Assembly: GCA_015501585.1 (NCBI GenBank)
Contig: JADNRY010000010.1
Coordinates: 248,001 to 312,000, forward strand
Source of the DNA: Rhodocollybia butyracea
Taxonomy: Eukaryota > Basidiomycota > Agaricomycetes > Agaricales > Omphalotaceae
DNA length: 64,000 nucleotides
Reading direction: 5' to 3'
Shown: in pieces, positions 23,952 through 35,175 of the stretch
Layout: each line of letters starts with the position of its first letter
How positions within the stretch are numbered: position 1 is the stretch's first letter
Notes under the pieces: generated by a model
What the model saw: the letters and a program-made list of their open reading frames with translations, nothing else
Told to the model about the DNA's origin: nothing
Databases searched by the model: none
Position numbers and translations under genes: made by a program

Positions 23952-26900
23952 TTAATTCTCTTTTTCTTTCGTCCACGGATTATCAGTAACATCCCCAGCT
24001 GAAAGCGGAGTGAGCAAACCAAGTAGATTGATATATGCTGAACACTTACGGGGAAAGCGATTCGATGATTGATTTGATTCCTGTGAATGTGGAGGCTGGT
24101 TCCTTGAAACTGGTCCTTCAGGCGGTGGTGGAGTGCGCGCGCGGTCATCGTTTTGCTCATAATTATCTTCCCATTGTTGCGCATTATCTGACATGGGTGC
24201 GTCGTTGTCGCTATCGTGGCTATCGCGGCGGTTGTCACGATCGTCACCTCGGTCATCGTCTAGTACCGGTTAGGGAGGGAAGCGAAAATGGAGAGAAATC
24301 AGGAACGTACCACCAACATCCATATAGCGACGACCTCTCTCACTTGCGTCCTCCCTATTGACTAATGGGTCACGCGAACTGGACATTCGTCCACCAGAAG
24401 ATTCACCGCGAGGTCTCGGGTGGGGGTCATAGCTGCGAGCACGCGTTCGAGATCGCGGTGATTGGTTTTGTCCACGATAGTTTGCCTTGTAATATGGCTT
24501 GCGATATTGACGCTCACGAGGATGATATGCATAAGAATTACTTGGTCCTCGAGGTGGCATTCGCGCTATTGGGAACATCAGCGAGTAACGTAAGATACGG
24601 CGTGGTTGAACTAACTATGGTCATATCTCCTTTGATTCGGGTAGTACGCGCTATGTTCTACAGGAGCTACGGGAGCAGGATGATTCATCTATTAAAACGG
24701 TGAGATATACCAATTATACTGGCACCATATTTTACTTACAACTGCAGCTTGCGGACGGAGGATGTTATTGAAAGTTTGCTGAATCGAATTATCGACCGCG
24801 TTTTGAATTATAGCTGGCACGTAGTTCAAGTAGTTAACAATGCTGCTGTCTGAAGACTGTTGGAGACCGGCCTGATTCTGCTGCCGTGTGGTTTCGAGCA
24901 TATGCTGTTCGAGTTGGGTTACTCGATTCGTTAGCTCGGTATTTCGAGCCCGAAGGTCTGTATTCTGTGATTGTACATTGTTGAAAGCGGTCAGGATTTC
25001 GCTGAGGGCGTTCTCTGATTGCGCGGCCTTTATCGTTGTCAAAAATTCACTGAGCTGGGAAGTCAAATCCATTGGTATGGTAGCCCTCGCGTCTCCAGAA
25101 CGGAACAGACGTTCATCATGTTCTGGCCGTTCTGAGACTGGACGTTGCTTTCTGACATCGGCAGTCGGCTTCGAACGCAAGGCGCCTGCCCGAGATGATT
25201 CTGCAATTTGGTCCTCACTGGATTCTGGCTCTTTTCGCTTTCGGAATTTGGGAAGCGCAGCCTTAGGGCGGGACCCCTTCGCAACATTCGCTCCGGAGAT
25301 AATGACACTGGACGAGCTACTGACGGGAGGGTTTGTCTCAGTGGTCTCTTTTGACGGCACTGCTTGAGGCTTAGGAGCAACGATGTCCTTTGGCGGCACC
25401 GCTCGAGGCTTTGTACCTGTACCAGCGCCAGCGGCTGTAGTTGGTAGTCCTGCTGGACTCGTTCGACCCTCCTGTAGAGTGGAAGGGAAAGACGCAGTGG
25501 CTGGGCGTGCACGAGCCGTGTCTAACCCATGCGGATCGCTTCTACCGAGCGAGAATGGCCGCGGCTCAATGCGTCTCGACTTTGTTTGGGGTTTGGGCGG
25601 AGATGAAGGCATCTGTGGCGTGGCGACAATAGGAGCTTCATCTTCTTCACTAATTTCGGCTTCCGAGTCGGAGTCTATTTGCCGTCTTTTCCCCCATGAT
25701 ACAGAAGAAGTATTGCTGGGACGTGCGGATGGTTTCTTGGCCTTTTTCGGAACCATTTTCAGTGAAGAAGCATTGGCGGGTCTTGCCGAGGAAGCCAATC
25801 TGGAAGGCTTGGAAGATGCTGAAGCAGAAATAGGTTCGTTAACCTCTTCTTGTTGCTCTCGAAAGGCTGCGGCAGTGATCACAGAAGCTAAATCGTTCGG
25901 AAATTCAGATGGTTGCACAGGACGAGCGGGCCTCGAAAGAGCTGAAGCTCTTCGTCTTTCAGTATTTTTTGACTTGGTGGTTGAAGTGGCGCTGCTGATG
26001 CGCCTGTTGAGGGGAGGCGGTCTGGCAATATTCCGGCTAACCAGTGCAGTTGATGGTGGGGACGATTGCTGGTGGGAATCGTCGGATCCTGAGTCGGAAC
26101 TCAACTCAATCACATCATTTTCGATAGGTGAGCCTATTCGATTTTGTATCTGAAATTGAGATATTTTATGGATAATGCACAAAAAGTAGAGAAAACAAAT
26201 CAAACCTGAGTAGGGCGTGAGCTGGGGGGTTGTATAAAAACACAATCCATTACCATTTTCCGTTTCTTAGCTGGCGGTTTGGAAGATGATGCTTGGGCTG
26301 ACGTTTCCGCACCGGACAATGTGGTCGTAGCATTGACCCGTCTAGCGCTTCTCGGGTCAGGGTTAGTAGATGGACCAGCTACGCCGTTCCGAGAACGCGT
26401 TTGCGCAGCTGAGGATGATGCACTGGTTGATACAGGGGCTTCTGCAACATATGGCGGCGGGGGGGACCCTGCAGGCTGTAAAGAAAAATTAGTACTTATA
26501 CTATGAGCCATCGTAGTTACTACTCATTCTACTCACTGGAACATGAACAGGCGCCACGATGATTGAGTCGTACCACCCGGCTTGCGTGATCGACGGATTG
26601 TACGGACGGCACCTGTCGAAATTTAACGCCAAACTGGCCCTCTGGGTTTCAAGACTACTTGGTGCTTTGTCCCCTTTACTTTCTTCGTCCAAGTACGTAG
26701 GCAACTGGCGATCGTACTCTTTTTTACCTAGTAGATGCCGTTCATGGTGACTCACCAAAGTGCGCTCGGTATCACGTTGTCTGTCGAGCAGGATGTCGAC
26801 TGAGTGAAGCTTAGATTCGGTGAGCAGGTGAGCATAGCAAGATGATCGATGACAGTGCTTGCAAGTAACCACATCGTTGTGGTTGACTTCATGAGTGTGC

Positions 26901-28928
26901 TCGGATCTGGAGCGGCTGCAGACGCGTTTTTGGTCCTAAGAATAGCGACAATTAGTCTCTAGCTATTTATCTATATCATGTCACTCACCTTTTGTTGTCG
27001 GGACTTTGCAAGATAACAGCCAGCCTCGAAAGCTCCTCCAGCAAATAACGAGCTGATAGAAAGCGATGAGAATCAAAGAGAATCGATGCGGAGACAATTT
27101 ACTTTCTGCTTGCGAATGAAACCCCCTTCTCGTTGATTGATTTCCAATAACTTTGAAGAACTTCAATGGTCCCAGCGCGCTCTTGTAGAACATCGTCCAG
27201 AGGCTGCACTTGCTTTGGTTGCATCAATCTACAGTGACAGCTTCTACCCTCCGCATAACAATCAGGACAGATTGTACAAAAGTCTCCCTCGACAGAGGAT
27301 GTACAGCTAATGCATTCGAAATAGCTTTGGAATATATCACAGCCACAAAAATCACAAGATAAGGCATCTGTCTCCTGACCGGAAGGGGCGAGACAAGGAA
27401 GGGAGGTGTAGTCCTTGGTGCATTCATTCTTCAAAACGTGGTCAAACGTACGAAGAAGGACACCCAGGCGTCGAGAAGCTTCTAGTTTTTTATCTCCAGT
27501 GTAAGTGAAGTCCTAGAGAATTCAACAGTATGTCAAGGAAAGAAAACAATTTATGGTATACATGACCATACTTCAAACTGGGCATGGTACATCTTGATCG
27601 TATGATATAATGTCAGACGGACGCGATAGATTTCCGGACGGCAAACCCTGAACAGACGCATGAGAACTATGGAAACTGAAAGATCTGTAAACGTACCGGT
27701 GATATAAGGGAAGCTCATAATATATCGCTTGTTCTATGGATTTCATCGTCATACGACTCCACGAGAGTTTAACAGTGAGACCGCCTGAGTTTACGACTTG
27801 ATGGCAGCTCATCCTGGGAACCAAGACAAGATCACCCAGTTTCTGTTCAACGATGTAAACGTCAAAGGGTGCATCAGCGAAATCGTCAACGGTTGTGATA
27901 TGACTCTCGTGGTCGATCTCGTGTCCAAACTTAGTGTGGAAGTAGTCAGCAACCGTTCGAGCATCCGCTCGCTTGGTCATGAACCAAAACGATGAGCCTC
28001 CATTCTCAGTGAAGCACATTAGATTATGACCATGAGAAGAACAGAGGTCTTTGTGACTGGGAGTAAAAGTATCTCCAGTGCCGATGTAACACATCAAAGT
28101 CTCAACTTTGGCCTGTTAGAAGACTGGCATCAGATCGCGACGGGTCCTGCGTAGAGAGAAGATACTCACAGACTCCGGGAGGTGAGTCAAGAGATTATCA
28201 CTGTCTGGAAGAAATTGCTCTGGGACAACATTTGCTGTCTTCAGCCAGTTAGTCCATTCTTCGGGAAGGTAGAGATCTTTTCCGTATAGCCGTTCAGTTT
28301 CTGGATGAGGGTGTCAGATTTTTCTTTGTGGATATTGCGGACGTTTCACCTCCTTCCTGATAATAAACAGAAGAATTTCGCGATTTCTCGATGAATTCGG
28401 AAAGAGAAAGGAGCACATCACATGCGGTACGAATATTTCGTGCTGGAATGTCTGGCAAAATGAAAGAAAGAAGTTAATGTGACGCGAAACGCGAACAAAA
28501 GAAAACATACTTGTAATTTCTGACGAATTTTCTAACCAATCGATATTCACAAAATCATTCGCCCATCCTGGTAAGTGATGCAAATTCTCCACCACAAAGG
28601 GTATACCCGAATTTTCGTAGAAAGAAATGCAGTCATTGAGATCGTCTTGTAGTACTGAGATCCTGGGCGCAGGCAGAAATCTCTTGCCACGTCCCAAAAG
28701 GACCTCCAAAGTCCAGCCTTTGGAGGTGAGAATTGGATTCGGTGCTTTGGATTTCTCAACTCGCCGGTTCATGGGAGTAGAAGAACAGGAAGAACACTGC
28801 GCACCGTCCTCCGTGCCGGCCGATTGGCCGATAAGCGGACTGATCGCTATAGTGCTGATTAAGTCTCCCCACTCGTTCTGGTTTCGCATGACTTTTGCTC
28901 GCCATTGCTCAAAGCTGCCACGAGCCAT
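23952..28928 (-). CDS. JmjC-domain protein with zinc cluster and long disordered coiled-coil tail
   Basis: Candidate Fe(II)/2-oxoglutarate oxygenase, probably a chromatin lysine demethylase. It starts MARGSFEQWRAKVMRN at 28928. The JmjC core reads LMCYIGTGDTFTPSHKDLCSS (HxD iron pair), then LVLVPRMSCHQVVNSGGLTVKLSW (distal His and a likely 2-oxoglutarate Lys). Next is a Cys-rich zinc module (CDFCGCDI..FECISC..CTICPDC..GRSCHC) and a second Cys/His patch (VVTCKHCHRSSCYAH). A GT-AG intron of about 60 nt at roughly 26481-26541 (gtgagt...tttacag) joins APVHVP to PAGSPPPP in frame, so the following 700 or more residues belong to the same protein: Ser/Pro-rich disorder, basic patches (PKKAKKPS, KRRKMV type), a coiled coil around 24880-25060 and an Arg/Ser/Gly-rich end. 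Ends ...DNPWTKEKEN. Confidence 0.82.
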
Positions 28929-29790
28929 GGTGGGGGAAGAAAGGAAGAAACAGCGATGTCAAACTCATCAGAACCTTATGTACAGTGCAACTGATTGACA
29001 TTCTCAAGCGCGCGCTAGCATTTCATGAACAATGTATCAAGGTCTCTATGTTCTACTGGGCACATATGGGTCAAGGTGGACATGAGGTACACCACAGCAA
29101 TCCACAGGAATCGATGATTGGAACAAGGGAGAAGTATTGTTCAGCTCCGCCTTCTGCACACCAGTTGAGATGCAACGGATGTACAACAGCCTTGTTGAAT
29201 GAATCAAACTAATATGTCATTGTCAATGCAATGAGAGACCGCTTCTACATAGAAACCTTTGTGTCGGATCCAGTGCTATTCATCAAGAAGAGTTGGTGTT
29301 AAAATTTCTCAAAGACCAGGTGAATTAACAGCTGACCTTATCAGACCTCATCGCTTCAAGAAATGACCGGAATGAGCGGAGATGTTATAGTACAATACCA
29401 GCTGCCAACGAGCTCTGGCAGCACTCAAGCCTCGTGTAAGAATTCACAAGTAAAGCCTAAGTAAAGCCATTTTTCTCTACGGCAACGTTGTAAGTTGCAA
29501 AGGGTATGATTGTTACTAGGAAAGGATCAGCGTTGATTCTTGAAGATCAAGTTGTTGAACAACAACACTAACTATATGCAGCTATCTTCGTCAAAGAGCG
29601 GGGAAGGATCAGTTTAGGAATCAAAGAACAGACGAGACGTTTTAGCGAAAGTTGGTTCCTTGAGGACGTCGAACTGGACTCTACTGGACTCCGGAGACTT
29701 GAGTAGCCTGCCTGATGGGTGAACGGTCGAGTAACATCACGTGGGTGTTAGTCGTGACGACACATCCTTTGAACCTTTCTTTCCATTCTC
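28929..29790. other. Divergent intergenic region
   Basis: About 860 bp between the JmjC gene and the RING gene; holds both promoters. An E-box CACGTG lies at 29738-29743. A minor plus-strand open frame at 28895-29212 has no support as a gene. Confidence 0.5.
29738..29743. promoter_or_regulatory. E-box CACGTG upstream of the RING gene
   Basis: CACGTG hexamer 48 bp before the start codon at 29791, within atcacgtggg. Regulatory role inferred. Confidence 0.35.
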
Positions 29791-31251
29791 ATGTCCGCAG
29801 AGGTTACATGCCCAGATTTTGATTTCTGGGAATTTGTGGCCTGCAACCGATGCCAACTTCCTCTTTCTTCTCCGTCAGGCCCAACGGTACCCTTTTGGCT
29901 GACAGAATGTGGGCATGTTATATGCAATAATCATCTTAGTTCGTTGTACCATGGATCGTTTTTTGCTTGCTTATTGGCTTTGACTCAGGTCCTAACCAGA
30001 GCTGCTCACAATGCGGATCTCCAGGAATTCAGCTCATTCCTCTCCAGCAAGATGTGTGTAGCTTTTATTCTTCAAGCTCAATTCGTGACAATATTGCTAG
30101 ATGGAGCCTCCCATGTCAGATTGGTTCAAATCCGCTTCGCATGTATTAGATTCAGCGGCTTATACGATCAAGGTGCGCTGATATCTTGTTTTTCCTTATC
30201 TCATCCCACGAGAGTTTGTCCAGTTTCAACAAGAGAGCATGGCAGCTCAAATACGAAATCTCCAAGCCCGATATCAGCAACAGCGTACTTATATTGAAAA
30301 GTTGAAGAGAGAAAATACACAACTTAGGGAGATTTTAGCGACGCAAGGACAGGACTTACATCACGACCGTTTGCAAATTGAATCGTCGTCCTATCTAAAT
30401 CATAATGGTAAAAGACAAAAGATCGACGCGTTACGGTGAGTGCTTGTCATAATAGACATCTCTACTCTTCAAACGTGAAATTATCAAGTCCACCAACGTC
30501 GTCCAGTCCTCGATCAGTCGCCACTCCAGTTGGTCCCAATAGAATCACTCTTCCTCCTGGCCAACAGCCTCCTCAGCTATCATCGAATCAAAATGCTTAC
30601 CTAGATGAAAACGCGCCTCCTCACAATCAACATCTTCAGAGACCGGGGTCAAGTCGATTTACACAGTGCGTTACTGGTTACAACGTTCATACGATATTCA
30701 TTCTTCTTACCTGCACATACAGACAGTTTGCCCATGTCCCAGTTCAAGAGCAAATGCGCCTTCCACAGCTATCGCATACACAGGCAGCTCCCAAGCAACT
30801 ACGACGACCACTTCACCATAATTCTCAACCTCAGAATGCTTCGCACTCGCAAATGCTTCCGCCTCCGCCTCCTGCAAAGCCTAAACCGTCCACATCTTCC
30901 AATCCCAACATGTCTCAAGGTTTACATTCTAGCATAGGTCCTTCACAATCTTCCGGAAGATATTTCGGACCTTCTTTGAACACACAAGAATCTTCTCGAC
31001 ATTCTGCAGACTCACAGATGAACAGTACCACCACAAATCGTTTTCTACCCATGAACGAACGATTTCCACCTCCTAGTACTCCCGCTAATTTGACCGATTC
31101 TAGACGTTTCGTCTCACCGGCAACACGCGGTGGTACTTTTCGTCCTGCCGTTTTTACAACAAATACGTCATCGAGGGCGCCTGCGTCCAGAGCTCAGCCA
31201 AACCCTCCTGGTGGTAGCGGTCAAAGAATGCCTTTTGTCCCTGGAAAATAA
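29791..31251 (+). CDS. Zip3/RNF212-like RING protein (meiotic crossover E3 ligase)
   Basis: Predicted SUMO/ubiquitin E3 of the Zip3/RNF212 group, which marks crossover sites on the synaptonemal complex. The N-terminal RING reads FWEFVACNRC...FWLTECGHVICNNHL, and after a GT-AG intron (about 29934-29988) NQSCSQCGSPGIQLIPLQQ; this CNxC / TxCGHVxC / CxxC pattern is that of RNF212. Next comes MEPPMSDWFKSASHVLDSA, then a coiled coil (MAAQIRNLQARYQQQRTYIEKLKREN) and a long Ser/Pro/Gln-rich tail ending in QRMPFVPGK, all typical of the family. Five or so introns. Assignment to the meiotic group rests on domain order and spacing, since overall similarity in this family is low. Confidence 0.72.
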
Positions 31252-31300
31252 CGCTGGCTGTGCGCCTTCTTACCTTGTTCTCCTTGCTTTGAACTCTTTC

Positions 31301-31314
31301 GTGTGTGTGTGTGT
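31301..31314. repeat. (GT)7 microsatellite
   Basis: Seven GT units just after the stop codon of the RING gene, in its likely 3' untranslated region. Confidence 0.8.
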
Positions 31315-31602
31315 ATTACAAGTGTATAACTATCTGTACCACAATTCACATTTGTTATCGTTAATAATAGATTGCTTAATTTGCGAACTACATAACCTGA
31401 ATATCCGTCTTCACAGTACACCGTCTTCAGTACCAATGTAGTACAATTGTCGATCAGATACTGCGCAGGAGGCGATGACTTGGCGTGGGCGTTATGACAT
31501 CGGCATCGGCACTGCAATTGCTGTATTTTCTTCTTTCTTTGTTACGACGACGGCCGTTTAACCTTAACTCAACTTCTTTTTCTCTCTAATCCTTAGTTTC
31601 CT

Positions 31603-32815
31603 ATGGCTCACAACGATCAATACTCTGGAAATCATGATTTCAATCCATACTCAAATCCACAGCCTCACGCACCGTACGAAGAACCTACAACTGGATATGA
31701 GAATATAGATTCCAACACCGCCTACCAACCTGGTGAATCATCAATCTGTTTGGGCTACCCAATCTTTGTTCACGTTGCTCAAAAATGTTCTGTCAGGGTA
31801 CAAGCAAGCAGATGCAAGTAGCGGCTTTGATAGAGAAGAATATGGGAGCCCCAGAGGCGAAAAGTGAGATTCTTAACACATAGTTCATCCTGGACTTAAC
31901 CGAAGCGCTCTCTTCAAGGGCGCAGAACTTTGGCCAATATCGGCGAACTCGAGGTTATGGGTACGAGAATGCATGGACAAAGGTATGTCGCCCATCTTAA
32001 CTGCGGCTGGTCTTAGATTAAATTTAAACAAGGGCTCAAGACTGTCTTGCGTGGGGCGTTTCTTCTGCTGTACGCTGTTGATTGGTATCTTCATACTTGT
32101 CAGCATAGTCCTTGCCCTTGCGCTGTGGATACGACCGCCTTCTGTCATCATTGGAACCCCTGGGTTAACCTCAGCCGGCACTAGTGCTGTTCAGCTGAAC
32201 AACACTGGTATCACTGTTCCTCTTCAAGTGAACATCAGTGTTAGCAATCCCAATTATTTCTCTGTTGAATTAAAGAAAGTGACACTCGATGTGAGCACAA
32301 CATCCAGTTATCTCAGGAAATTTGTTCATTAGTTTTCTTTTAATCAGCTCACCTACCCTCTCAAGGGTAACGACACAGCTATCGGCAATGGCACCAAAAG
32401 CGATGTTACTTTCCACTCCCATTCCAATACCAGTTTCACATTTCCTTTCGACGTTAACTATCAATTCTCTACTGATCCTACGTATGCCATCTTGCTCGAT
32501 ATGGCCAACAAGTGTGGTGTGACTGGTGGTTCACAGTCGGATTTGAAGATCGATTACAAGGTTACGGTGAGTCCGCATTCTATTATCTTTAAATGATGGA
32601 ATACTAGAATGTCTCTTATAGGTTGATATCAAAATCCTCCTTGTCAGCATATCACCGTCTATAAGTAACACTTTCAGCCTTTCCTGTCCGTTTGATCAAT
32701 CGGAGCTCGAGGTTAGTAAACAATGTTTACAATGGTGGGGATATGCTCATCATATGCTATTCTACAGAGCTTTGTGAAGTCGCTTGGCTTGAGCAGTATT
32801 TTAGGCTCTCTCTAA
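31603..32815 (+). CDS. Single-span membrane protein with LEA2-like domain
   Basis: Uncharacterised. A cytosolic N-terminus rich in Asn, Pro, Tyr (MAHNDQYSGNHDFNPYSNPQ...) with a basic GQYRRTRGYGYENAWTKG segment precedes one strong transmembrane helix (CCTLLIGIFILVSIVLALALWI). The part after it, ITVPLQVNISVSNPNYFSVELKKVTLDLTYPL and later FTFPFDVNYQFSTDP, has the strand pattern of the LEA2/WHy fold (conserved N-P-N followed by hydrophobic strands). Ends QSELESFVKSLGLSSILGSL. Five introns inferred. Such LEA2-like membrane proteins occur widely in basidiomycetes with no assigned function. Confidence 0.72.
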
Positions 32816-32974
32816 ATTCATGAGCCTTCGTTGAATGTCATGGACTTTAAACGGGAGATAGCTAATCCCATGGAACAATTGTAGCGTATTTTGCATCGTA
32901 CCTGTATTGTAGCGCCACAGCGCCTAATTAACTGTCCTACGCTTAAATAATCTTCATATCGTCACACGACGCAT

Positions 32975-34786
32975 ATGGCCGTCACCCTCGAGAAACTTGC
33001 TCCTCCCAACGATTTGACCGATCCTGAGCAAAATACACTTTTCCAGTACATCTTTCGACGACTTGCCGCGTACAGAAATGCAGCTCAACTTCATGCTTTG
33101 GCGGAATATCATCTATCCACTACGCCAGAACGGGAGAAACAATGGAGAAAAAATATGTTCAGCAAGAACCTGAACGAATGGGCACAGGATCTTTGTTATC
33201 AAGCCTACATGGTTTGTGGCCAGCCAAGCGGAGGTGCTTCCAGATACAGTTTCACCGAATCTTTCTGACTCTTTGCCCAGATGAGTGTCCTGTATTAGAT
33301 GAGCTTTCCGATACATCTATAGGCGATTTGCCTGAAATATCCCACCAGCGCTTGGCCTCAGTGTTAAACGCAGTACTTTTCCTATCTATCACTTCGAAAA
33401 AAGAGTATTCAGCCAGAACACGGTCATTCTTGTTTTCGAATCGTTTCCCTGATGATGCAGTACCTGATGAAGAGTTAATCGCCACTACTCTAAAACACCC
33501 TGAGCAGGCTCTTCAGGAAGCGCAACAGAAGGCCGAGGCAAGTACTAAGGATCATGCTTCAAGGAACAAAACCTTGCGTATGGTTGGTATGGGCTTGGGA
33601 GCCTTGACCGGGGGAGCTTTGGTCGCGATTACTGGCGGTCTTGCGGCACCATTAGTAGGAGCCAGCTTCACCGCTGTTCTCGGGTGGCTCGGGGTAGGTG
33701 GGACTGCGGCTGGCCTATTGGCGAGCGGTCTCGCGGGATCCTCTGCCGTATGCGCGGCAGTGTTTGGTGCTTACGGGGCTAAGTCCGCTTCTACAATGGT
33801 TCAGAGACATACTAGAGAAATCCGAGATCTTGCCATTGTTCCTGTATCATCGAAGAAGGACGGAGATGAGACACTTGGAGTACGTCTCTGTGTAAGTGGG
33901 TGGCTGGCTTCGGAAGCGGATGTTACCGCTCCGTGGACTGTGTTTGGAGGAGACGAGACATTGGCATTGCGATGGGTGAGTGCATCATGACCTCTTTTAT
34001 TACGCTTTCTCAATTTCTATGCAGGAAGTAAAAGCGCTGGAGGAGCTCTCGGATGCACTTTATACTCTAATCAAAACTAATGCCATGAAATATGTCAGGG
34101 TAGAAATAATCAGACACACCGTTTTCGCTGCTCTAATGGCATCCCTTGCTCCGATAGCGTTGTTAAAGATTGGGGAAATCATCGGTAATGGTTTACATCC
34201 CATCTTTGACGCTCACTCACATTCTGCAGATAATCCCTGGATGAATACCAGAGCTCTTGCACTCAAAGCCGGTGCTGTTTTAGGCGATCTGTTATCTAAA
34301 CGAGTATTCGGGAATCGTCCTGTCACCTTGATTGGTTACTCGTTTGGTTCGCTGGTCATCCTCGAGGCACTTCGACGCGTTGCTTCCCTTCCTCCTTCCG
34401 AAACATCACACCTCATCCAGGACGTGTACCTCTTTGGTACTCCAGCCTCCACTGATCCAACTGTCTGGTCGAGTGTCCGCCGCCTAGTTGCTGGCCGTGT
34501 CGTCAACGGCTATAGCAGTAAAGACTATGTCTTGGCAGTCTTGAGTAGAGCTAGCTCAGGGAGTTGGAAGGTGGCTGGTCTTCACCCTGTCGACGTGCAG
34601 GGAGTAGAGAACGTTCATTTTGATGAAATTGACGGTCATACAAGCTGGAGAGAACGGATTGGCCAGTGTTTGAAAGACGTCGGAGCTCCAAAAATTAATG
34701 ACGACGAGGTTAAAGCTCAACTGAAGGCAGTAATAGAAGAGAGAAGCACGGAAGAAGCACAGGAGGCTGTAGAAGAAGGGATGTAG
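32975..34786 (+). CDS. DUF726 / TMCO4 family protein (Mil1-like)
   Basis: Membrane-associated alpha/beta-hydrolase-like protein; yeast Mil1 of this family is a medium-chain-lipase-like partner of AP-1 adaptors at Golgi/endosome membranes. The N-terminal helical part (residues 1-190) is followed by paired Gly/Ala-rich hydrophobic hairpins (MVGMGLGALTGGALVAITGGLAAPLVG ... AAGLLASGLAG), then the hydrolase part with the nucleophile elbow VTLIGYSFGSLVILEALRR (GxSxG), VYLFGTPAST and a late VNGYSSKDYVLAVL block followed by GHTSWRERIG. Only two introns are needed (around 33213-33281 and 33976-34024). The length of about 560 residues fits the family. Confidence 0.88.
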
Positions 34787-35175
34787 ATAGTACCCACTGT
34801 ATTTGTTACTTGACTGCAAAACATCTACCCCTGCATATACCAAAGCACTACCGGCTGGCTTCGTCAGGTGGGCAGCGAAGCATACTCTAAAAAATATCGG
34901 ATAGCCCGGCTTGAATTTCTTCTAGGTCTATTGCACCGTTGGTTGTACATCGTTATTGGATATTAGTAGCATAATGGTTATCACACTCCGAAGACCACTG
35001 CCTGAATTTCCGCTGGCGTCCTGCGACGGAGCCATGGCCACTGGCATACGAAAGCCAAGAAACAAGCGGGGATTCGTAGATACCATTCCATCGGGCCCTG
35101 GAATTCAAGAATACTAGTATGGAGGTTAAGGCGCTGTTTATGGCACAATTAAATCCTTCCATGAGGAACCAGCCT
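34787..35175. other. Intergenic, convergent
   Basis: Between the DUF726 gene and the F-box-like gene. A minus-strand open stretch (34953-35162) has no support. A short tRNA-A-box-like string at 34963-34984 was examined and rejected. Confidence 0.45.

Noticed and set aside
25383..26153. 256-codon plus-strand open frame.
   Set aside because: It is antisense to the low-complexity tail of the JmjC gene, has no recognisable domain and its openness follows from the Ser/Pro-rich composition of the opposite strand.
26200..26511. Separate gene starting at the ATG at 26509-26511 (MAHSISTNFSLQ...).
   Set aside because: The first part of this frame lies within a consensus GT-AG intron, and splicing joins the downstream part in frame to the JmjC protein.
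34963..34984. String resembling a tRNA A box (tagcataatggttatc).
   Set aside because: No B box (GGTTCRAnnC) at the right distance and the flanks do not pair as an acceptor stem.
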